From Salmonirosea sp038204185 (GTDB taxonomy: Bacteria; Bacteroidota; Bacteroidia; Cytophagales; Spirosomataceae): DNA of 13,001 nucleotides. The notes below the pieces were generated by a model. That model did no database searches and was not told the DNA's origin. It worked only from the letters and a program-made list of their open reading frames with translations. Both the position numbers and the translations under genes were made by a program. The stretch lies in contig JBBRDE010000158.1 in NCBI GenBank assembly GCA_038204185.1, positions 1 to 13,001 on the forward strand, in the 5' to 3' direction. Shown piece by piece: positions 7,364 to 13,001 of the stretch; position 1 is the stretch's first letter; each line of letters starts with the position of its first letter.

Positions 7364-7404
7364 CAATCACTCATCGCACGGGCGACCCCGTCACTAATTG
7401 AACT

Positions 7405-8946
7405 ATGAAAAAGATACTAGTATTTACCAGTTTTATGGCCCTTGCCGCTGCGATCAGCTGCAATGAGGATTCCCTGAACAAAGTCAACCCCAACGGCGTG
7501 ACGTTGGATACCTACTTCAACAACGAAGCCGAACTCACGGCGGGCGTCAACTCCATCTACGCCCTGATCCAGTCCAACAGTCTGGTGTCGCGGGAGTGGT
7601 TTTTCACCAACGACCTCCGGGGCGACGAAATGGCCTCTGGCGGTGGGCAGTTGGAAACTCCCCGCAACCAGTTGCTGATCGGAGTACACGATACGGGCAA
7701 CAGCCTCGTCAATGCTCAGTGGACGGGCTGGTACCGTACTATTCACCGGGCCAATGTAGTCATTGAGAAGGGTCCTGCCGTGAAGTCCATTCCTGACGCT
7801 ATGCGCAACCGTTTGGTGGGCGAGGCCAAATTCCTGCGAGCCTGGGCCTACTACGAATTGGGTAGCCAATTTGGCGGGGTACCTCTCTATACCGAATTTG
7901 TAAAATCCATAGATGGTGCCAAGGGACGCTCGACGCAAAAAGAAGTATACGCCCAGGCCATTGCCGATCTGAAAGCTGCCGAAACTGCGCTGCCCGCCAC
8001 CTATCCGACCGCCGAATTGGGCCGCGCTACCAAGGCTGCCGCGCAGACGCTAATGGCACGGATATACCTACAAATGGGCGATTACGCCAGTGCCAAAACT
8101 GAATTACAGAAAGTTGTATCGTCAGGTCTGTATAAAATTGTGGACAACTACCTGGATCTGACCAATGAGGAAGGTGAGTTCAATCAGGAGTCCATCCTGG
8201 AGGTCGTGTATGCGCCATCGGGCGGAGCCTACAACTGGGGCGGTGACAGCGATGGCTCTGCCCTACAGGAAGAAACGGTACGGACGCAGGAGTACTCGGC
8301 CATTGGGTGGCGGAACGTGATCCCATCGGACAAAATCCTAAACTCTTACGAGACTAAGGCCAAAGGCGATGCCAAAGACGATCCCCGCTACGCGATGTCG
8401 TACTGGAAAGCAGGCGACAAATTCAACAACGACAAAAACACCATGACCGACGAAATCGTCCAGGGCAACTCATCGACGGTGAACGGGGCCAAGCAAAAGG
8501 TAAGCTGGCGCAAGTATTCAGTCCTGTATAAGTCGGCCGAAGGATACGCCCAGAGCGGTATCAATATGCGTATCATGCGCTACGCCGACGTGCTACTGAT
8601 GCTGGCCGAGTGTGAGAACGAAGCGGGCAATCAGCCGGCGGCAATCAGCCTGATGAACCAGGTACGGGCCCGCAAGTCGGTTGACATGCCTGCTTTCCCG
8701 ACCAAGAACTATCCGGTAAGCAACAAGGCGGAGGTTTTGACTGCCATCATGCATGAGCGCTACGTGGAGCTCGCCGCCGAGCAGGTGCGTAATTTCGATA
8801 TTCTCCGCTGGCGGAAAAACGGCAAGTTCACAACCGATCCGCTTTCCTATTTCCAGAAAGGCAAGCACGAGCTGCTGCCTGTCCCCCAAAGCGAGATCGA
8901 CAATAACCCCATACTAGAGCAGAAAGACCAGAATCCGGGCTATTGA
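7405..8946 (+). CDS. SusD/RagB-family nutrient-binding outer-membrane lipoprotein
   Basis: The surface-exposed lid and substrate-binding partner of the SusC encoded just upstream. It has 513 residues, normal for the family. The N terminus is a lipoprotein signal with Cys19 in AISC, followed by acidic residues (NEDS) that fit a Bacteroidota lipoprotein export signal. SusD signatures follow: NEAELTAGVNSIYALIQ, WYRTIHRANVVIEK (about 109-122), the paired-helix stretch EAKFLRAWAYYELGSQFGGVPL, ATKAAAQTLMARIYLQMGDY, MRIMRYADVLLMLAECENEAG, and the C-terminal HERYVELAAEQVRNFDILRWRKNG with LLPVPQSEIDNNPILEQKDQNPGY. It shares a transcript with susC by position and strand, 115 bases apart with a hairpin in the gap, and is followed by an intrinsic terminator. 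It is clearly different from the SusD at the left edge. Confidence 0.95.
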   Translation: MKKILVFTSFMALAAAISCNEDSLNKVNPNGVTLDTYFNNEAELTAGVNSIYALIQSNSLVSREWFFTNDLRGDEMASGGGQLETPRNQLLIGVHDTGNSLVNAQWTGWYRTIHRANVVIEKGPAVKSIPDAMRNRLVGEAKFLRAWAYYELGSQFGGVPLYTEFVKSIDGAKGRSTQKEVYAQAIADLKAAETALPATYPTAELGRATKAAAQTLMARIYLQMGDYASAKTELQKVVSSGLYKIVDNYLDLTNEEGEFNQESILEVVYAPSGGAYNWGGDSDGSALQEETVRTQEYSAIGWRNVIPSDKILNSYETKAKGDAKDDPRYAMSYWKAGDKFNNDKNTMTDEIVQGNSSTVNGAKQKVSWRKYSVLYKSAEGYAQSGINMRIMRYADVLLMLAECENEAGNQPAAISLMNQVRARKSVDMPAFPTKNYPVSNKAEVLTAIMHERYVELAAEQVRNFDILRWRKNGKFTTDPLSYFQKGKHELLPVPQSEIDNNPILEQKDQNPGY

Positions 8947-8961
8947 TTTGGTATAAATGTT

Positions 8962-8999
8962 AAAAACTCCCGCTGCCTTTTTTGACGGCGGGAGTTTTC
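8962..8999 (+). terminator. Rho-independent terminator after susD
   Basis: AAAACTCCCGC (8963-8973) pairs with 8988-8998, extended inward by a T-G wobble and one G-C pair, around a 10-base loop; the right arm ends in TTTT. It begins 16 bases after the susD stop. The arms carry an A-run and a T-run, so it could also act on the other strand. It should limit read-through into the FG-GAP/ASPIC gene. Confidence 0.8.
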
Positions 9000-9007
9000 A
9001 CTATTTC

Positions 9008-9040
9008 AAACCTATAAGGTCTGTGAGACCTTGTAGGTTT
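9008..9040. repeat. Short palindromic element (REP-like hairpin)
   Basis: AAACCTATAAGGTCT (9008-9022) and AGACCTTGTAGGTTT (9026-9040) pair at 14 of 15 positions, the exception being a T-G wobble, around a three-base loop GTG. It sits directly after the susD terminator and 17 bases before the next start codon. The form, a compact intergenic hairpin independent of the terminator, suggests a dispersed palindromic repeat; only one copy is in this window. Confidence 0.5.
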
Positions 9041-9057
9041 TAGTTTTCTGCCTACCT

Positions 9058-12000
9058 ATGTTTAAACCGCGCGTAAAATTTCTGCTTGCACTATTTTCAG
9101 CTCTCCTCGTAGGCTGTCAAAACGATCCTGCTACTCTCTTTAAAAAAATTGACGCGGATGATTCCAACATTCATTTTATCAATAAAATCTCTCCTAACGA
9201 CACGCTTAATGCCTTCACCCTCACCAATTTCTACAACGGCGGCGGCGTGGGGGTAGGTGACTTCAATCACGATTCTCTGCCCGATCTGTTCTTTACAGCC
9301 AATCAGGTGAGTTCGCGACTGTATATCAATGAAGGAAATCGCAACGGCAAACCGTTCAAATTCCGCGACCAGACCGAAGTAGCGGGCGTCACCACCGACC
9401 GCTGGTGTACGGGCGTGTCCGTAGTGGATATCAATCAGGACGGCTGGGACGATATCTACCTCAGCGTGGCTAAAACACCGGTTTCCGACCTTTCACGCAA
9501 TCTGCTATTCATCAATCAACGTACCCAGGAACCTACCTTTAAAGAGGAAGCCGGACGCTATGGGCTAGCCTTTGAAGGATTTACCACTCAAACCGTTTTC
9601 TTTGACTATGATCTGGACGGCGACCTGGACGCTTTTCTGCTCAATACGGCTCCCGATGTGCAGAACCCCAATAACCTGCGCCCCGCTATCAACAATGGCA
9701 CCTACCCTTCCACCGATCGGTTATTTGAAAATGAAGGTGAAAATGCCGCCGGACAGATTACCTTCCACGATGTTTCGCAGCAGGCGGGCATCCGCTACGA
9801 GGGCCTGGGGCTGGGTGTAGTGGTATCGGACTTGAACGACGACGGTTACCCTGACATTTACTGCTCCAGCGATTTCATCAGCAGCGACATCCTGTACCTG
9901 AACAATCAGGACGGTACCTTTCGCAATGTCATCGGTCCCGCCACCGCGCACACGAGCCTGTATGGCATGGGCGTGGACGCCGCTGACCTTACCAACGATG
10001 GCAGATCGGATATTCTGCAAATGGATATGCTACCCGAAGACAATTTTCGGCAGAAACAAATGCTGGCCGGGCAGGACTACGACCGCAAGGAAATGAGCGT
10101 TTCGCCCCGCTACCAGTACCAGATGCAGTACATGCGGAACAATCTACAGGTCAACGTAGGCACCGATCCCGCGACGGGCGTACCGGAGTTTAGCGAAATG
10201 GGGCTGCTCGCGGGCATCGCCCGTACTGATTGGAGCTGGGCCACGCTTCTGGCGGACTTCGACAACGATGGGCGCAAGGATGTGTTCATTACCAACGGCT
10301 ACCGCAAAAACATCACCGACCGCGACTTCATTACCTACGCCGAAGAGTACAGTTTCTTTGGCTCGGACAAAGCACGTACGAAAAAACGGGACGAAATGCT
10401 GAGCAAGGTACCCGAAGTAAAGCTTAAAAATTACGCGTACCGCAACGTCGCCGATTACCAGTTTGAAAATGTATCCGCCGCCTGGGGCCTGAACGAATCC
10501 AGCTACGCCAATGGCGCCGCCTGGGCCGATTTGGACCAGGACGGCGACCTGGATTTGATCGTGAACAACATCGATTCGGAAGCCTCGCTTTTCCAAAACC
10601 AAGCTAACGAAAAACCGGATCATCATTACCTTGATTTCAAGCCTCGGGGACCGGCTACAAACCCAAATGGCCTGGGCGTGAGTCTCACAATTTGGGTGAA
10701 AGGGCAGGCACAGAAAGTAGAAAATTATGTGATTCGAGGATACGCTTCGTCGGTGGAACCTGTACTTCATTTTGGTTTGGGCAAGGGTACCCTGGTCGAT
10801 TCGGCGCTGGTCCAATGGCCGGGTGGGGCTGCTGAAAAATTATACGGCTTATCGGTCAACCGAACCGTTCCACTGAATTACCAGAATGCCAAACCTTACT
10901 TGGAATCCAACGCACAGGAGACGCCGATTTTTACGGCCGTTTCCCTCCCAGGCATCGACTACCAGCATCAGGAATCGGATTTTGTGGATTTCAAGCAAAC
11001 CGCCACGCTGCACAAAATGCTCTCGCGCAGCGGCTTTCCGATTGTGGTAGGTGACGTGAACGGCGATGGCCTGGACGATTTTTTTGTGGGCGGTTCGTAC
11101 AGGGGTAGCGCTTCCCGGCTGTATGTGCAAGAATACGGTGGAAACTTTCGGGGGGTACCCTTCCCGGATTCCACCGATCACGAAACCACCGCCGCAGTCT
11201 TTCTGGATGCTGACGGGGATGGGGATCAGGATTTGTTTGTGGTATATGGCGGTAACGAGCGCCCTTTGACGGCCGAAGGTACCTACCAGCCCAATTTGTT
11301 TTTGAACAATGGGAAAGGAAAATTCAAACGAGCCGACCCATCGGCTTTATCAACATTCGCAGTCAGTACATCGTCGGTCGTGGCTTTCGACTACGACCAG
11401 GACGGGGACCAGGATTTGTTCGTAGCCGGGCGGCAGGTACCGGGCCGCTACCCCCTACCCGCCCGCAGTTACCTGCTCCGCAACGATACCAAAGGTACCT
11501 ATGTCCGATTTACCGATGTGTTCGAGCAGGCGGGCCAATCTTTGCACGAGCCAGGCATGGTGTGCGACGCAGTGAGCGCTAATCTCAACGGTGACCCCTA
11601 CCCTGACTTGGTTCTGGTCGGTGAATGGATGACGATCAAAATGTATATAAATCAAAAAGGTAATGGTTTTGCGCCTTACGCCGTAGACCAATTTGCCCAA
11701 ACGGAGGGTTGGTGGAACTGCCTGGCGGCGACGGACCTGGACGGCGATGGCGATACGGATTTCATTCTGGGAAATGAAGGTCTCAATTCATTTTACAGCG
11801 CTTCATTTACCCGGCCGATCAGTCTCGTTGGCAAAGATTTTAACGGCGATGGTACCTTCGATCCGATCATGGGGTACTATCTGGGCGAAAAACTGTACCC
11901 GGCCGCTCCCCGCGACGCCATGAACCAACAGATTATTCAGTTTCGAAAAAAATACCAGAATTACGGTCTGTACGCCAAAGCCACCTTCGGCGACCTTTTT

Positions 12001-12429
12001 TCAGAGGATGAATTGAGAGACGCCTACCGGGCACAAGCTTTTAACCTGCAAAGCAGTGTACTGCTCAATGGCGGACAAGGGAAATTTACCTTGAAACCTT
12101 TACCCAAAATAGCGCAACAATCGCCCGTGTTCGGGATTGTACCTTTTGACTTTAATTACGATGGGCGCATGGATGTGGTTCTAAGCGGCAATTTCTTTCC
12201 CAACGAAGTCCACATGGGACGGCAGGATGCCTCGCGTGGTTTGCTGTTGCTTGGGGATGGTAACGGAAATTTTGAAGCTACCTCAGCGGCCCAGAGCGGC
12301 CTGAACCTAAAGGGCGACGCCCGTACCTCCCGCCTGCTGCGTACACCGAAGGGTATGCTCCTACTTACCGCCATCAACTCGCAGGGGATCAAAGTCAGTA
12401 GTATGCTTCATCCCGTTCAAAGCCAATAG
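9058..12429 (+). CDS. FG-GAP/VCBS-repeat and UnbV/ASPIC-domain lipoprotein (CRTAC1-like)
   Basis: A large (1123 residues) predicted surface lipoprotein of unknown biochemical role. The N terminus is a lipoprotein signal with Cys20 in LVGC. It contains 14 calcium-binding FG-GAP-type motifs (DxNxDGxxD pattern). Seven lie before residue 500 (starting at 68, 124, 183, 258, 310, 400, 491) and seven after residue 660 (666, 717, 778, 842, 893, 927, 1031); motif 842 is degenerate, starting with Asn and having Asp-Pro for Asp-Gly. Between the two sets, at about 535-605, is a UnbV/ASPIC domain (GLGVSLTIWVKG, GYASSVEPVLHFGLGKG, ALVQWPGG). Such genes often follow susC-susD pairs in Cytophagales. A role as an accessory surface binding protein of the importer is inference. 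A terminator and a palindrome separate it from susD, so it may have its own or reduced expression. The convergent kinase gene ends 22 bases downstream. Confidence 0.92.
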   Translation: MFKPRVKFLLALFSALLVGCQNDPATLFKKIDADDSNIHFINKISPNDTLNAFTLTNFYNGGGVGVGDFNHDSLPDLFFTANQVSSRLYINEGNRNGKPFKFRDQTEVAGVTTDRWCTGVSVVDINQDGWDDIYLSVAKTPVSDLSRNLLFINQRTQEPTFKEEAGRYGLAFEGFTTQTVFFDYDLDGDLDAFLLNTAPDVQNPNNLRPAINNGTYPSTDRLFENEGENAAGQITFHDVSQQAGIRYEGLGLGVVVSDLNDDGYPDIYCSSDFISSDILYLNNQDGTFRNVIGPATAHTSLYGMGVDAADLTNDGRSDILQMDMLPEDNFRQKQMLAGQDYDRKEMSVSPRYQYQMQYMRNNLQVNVGTDPATGVPEFSEMGLLAGIARTDWSWATLLADFDNDGRKDVFITNGYRKNITDRDFITYAEEYSFFGSDKARTKKRDEMLSKVPEVKLKNYAYRNVADYQFENVSAAWGLNESSYANGAAWADLDQDGDLDLIVNNIDSEASLFQNQANEKPDHHYLDFKPRGPATNPNGLGVSLTIWVKGQAQKVENYVIRGYASSVEPVLHFGLGKGTLVDSALVQWPGGAAEKLYGLSVNRTVPLNYQNAKPYLESNAQETPIFTAVSLPGIDYQHQESDFVDFKQTATLHKMLSRSGFPIVVGDVNGDGLDDFFVGGSYRGSASRLYVQEYGGNFRGVPFPDSTDHETTAAVFLDADGDGDQDLFVVYGGNERPLTAEGTYQPNLFLNNGKGKFKRADPSALSTFAVSTSSVVAFDYDQDGDQDLFVAGRQVPGRYPLPARSYLLRNDTKGTYVRFTDVFEQAGQSLHEPGMVCDAVSANLNGDPYPDLVLVGEWMTIKMYINQKGNGFAPYAVDQFAQTEGWWNCLAATDLDGDGDTDFILGNEGLNSFYSASFTRPISLVGKDFNGDGTFDPIMGYYLGEKLYPAAPRDAMNQQIIQFRKKYQNYGLYAKATFGDLFSEDELRDAYRAQAFNLQSSVLLNGGQGKFTLKPLPKIAQQSPVFGIVPFDFNYDGRMDVVLSGNFFPNEVHMGRQDASRGLLLLGDGNGNFEATSAAQSGLNLKGDARTSRLLRTPKGMLLLTAINSQGIKVSSMLHPVQSQ

Positions 12430-12451
12430 TCCGCAACCAATAAACAGGTAC

Positions 12452-13001
12452 CTACCCCTCGGTAGGAAGTTCGATGGTCACTTCCAGTCCGGCCCCCGGC
12501 TTGGAAAACCATTGTAATTTTCCACCCAGTACCGAAACTCTGGATTCAATATTTTGGATCCCCAGCCCTTTAGCCGCTTCGGCATAAGAAAATCCCTGCC
12601 CGTTGTCGGAATAAAAGAATGAAATCGTTTGGCCCGAAGGAATCACCGAGATAGTGATTTCGGTGGCGTTGGCGTGCTTGAGCGTATTGTTGAGCAGTTC
12701 CTGCGTGATCCGGTATAGCCCCGTTTCCAGGGCTTTGGAAAGTTGATCCGAAAGCTTACGGCATTCAAAAGTCACGTGTAGCTGGTCGGTGGCGTTGATT
12801 CGGTCCACGAGTTCTTCCACCGCCGCCGCGTAGCCGTACTGCTCCAGCGTACGGGGGCTGAGTTCGCGCAACAGGCGGCGAATATCCACTAGTGAAATAT
12901 GAATGATGTCCAGTATTTCTTTTTTCAGATGTTCTGCTTCCGCACTTTCTTTAAGGTAGCGCGTCATGGACGATACGTATAGTTTCAGGGTAGCCAGGCG
13001 T
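12452..13001 (-). CDS. Sensor histidine kinase, NarL/HisKA_3 type, N terminus beyond window edge
   Basis: The C-terminal part of a two-component sensor kinase. The frame stays open upstream of the internal Met at 12967 to the window edge and reads RLATLKLYVSSM, which is the usual continuation of the HisKA_3 dimerisation helix just after the LHDxLGQ box. The phospho-accepting His therefore lies just outside. Present are the second dimerisation helix with LLRELSPRTLEQYGYAAAVEELV and an HATPase_c domain. Counting from Met 12967, the N-box is ITQELLNNTLKHANA (87-101), G1 is DNGQGF (121-126), and G2 is GLGIQNIESRV (134-144) followed by GGKLQWFSKPGAGLEVTIELP. Such kinases phosphorylate LuxR/NarL-type response regulators, often encoded next door. 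It is convergent with the FG-GAP gene, with no clear terminator in the 22-base gap. The signal is unknown because the sensory part is missing. Confidence 0.93.
   Translation of the reverse strand, partial: RLATLKLYVSSMTRYLKESAEAEHLKKEILDIIHISLVDIRRLLRELSPRTLEQYGYAAAVEELVDRINATDQLHVTFECRKLSDQLSKALETGLYRITQELLNNTLKHANATEITISVIPSGQTISFFYSDNGQGFSYAEAAKGLGIQNIESRVSVLGGKLQWFSKPGAGLEVTIELPTEG

Noticed and set aside
7354..7369. Tandem CTCAATCA as the start of a repeat array
   Set aside because: Only two full copies with no spacers; not CRISPR-like, and better explained as part of the intergenic hairpin.
10144..10815. Long minus-strand open frame of 223 codons inside the FG-GAP/ASPIC gene
   Set aside because: It lies wholly antisense to a gene with unmistakable repeat motifs and shows no recognisable domain; GC-rich codon use of the sense strand keeps the opposite frame open.
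12452..12465. Small inverted repeat CTACC-CCTC-GGTAG at the end of the kinase gene
   Set aside because: Only five pairs, overlapping the coding end, and no T-run; too weak to call a terminator.

Overview
The window looks like chromosome from a Bacteroidota member, most likely Cytophagales (Spirosomataceae/Cytophagaceae-like). The evidence is two SusD-type lipoprotein genes, a SusC-type TonB-dependent transporter, a large FG-GAP/ASPIC lipoprotein of the kind common in that order, a menaquinone-type MenB, little visible Shine-Dalgarno sequence before the starts, and AT-rich intergenic DNA between moderately GC-rich genes. The genus cannot be fixed from the sequence alone.

Layout, left to right. 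(1) Positions 1-1240 hold the 3' part of a SusD/RagB gene from a nutrient-uptake locus lying mostly outside the window; a perfect 19-bp hairpin follows it. (2) menB (1426-2265, +) stands alone and is followed by a strong palindrome. (3) On the minus strand, converging on menB, are deoC (deoxyribose-phosphate aldolase, 2334-3092) and, upstream of it, a GntR/HutC-type regulator (3199-3906). (4) Divergent from the regulator is a susC (4188-7289) - susD (7405-8946) - FG-GAP/ASPIC lipoprotein (9058-12429) cluster, with notable hairpins in each intergenic gap and a clear terminator after susD. (5) A NarL-type sensor histidine kinase (minus strand) ends 22 bases after the lipoprotein gene and runs off the right edge.

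Working together: SusC and SusD should form an outer-membrane 'pedal-bin' importer, and the calcium-binding-repeat lipoprotein may be a surface accessory to it. The SusC has no STN domain, so control by an anti-sigma/ECF pair is not expected. The divergent GntR-family repressor, with a HutC-type operator match between it and susC, is the obvious candidate regulator of both the importer and deoC. The substrate is not determined; the link to deoxyribose or nucleosides through deoC is inference.

The most unusual window-wide signal is the palindrome GGTACC. I counted 27 copies by eye, against about 3 expected by base composition, in all codon phases and also between genes.
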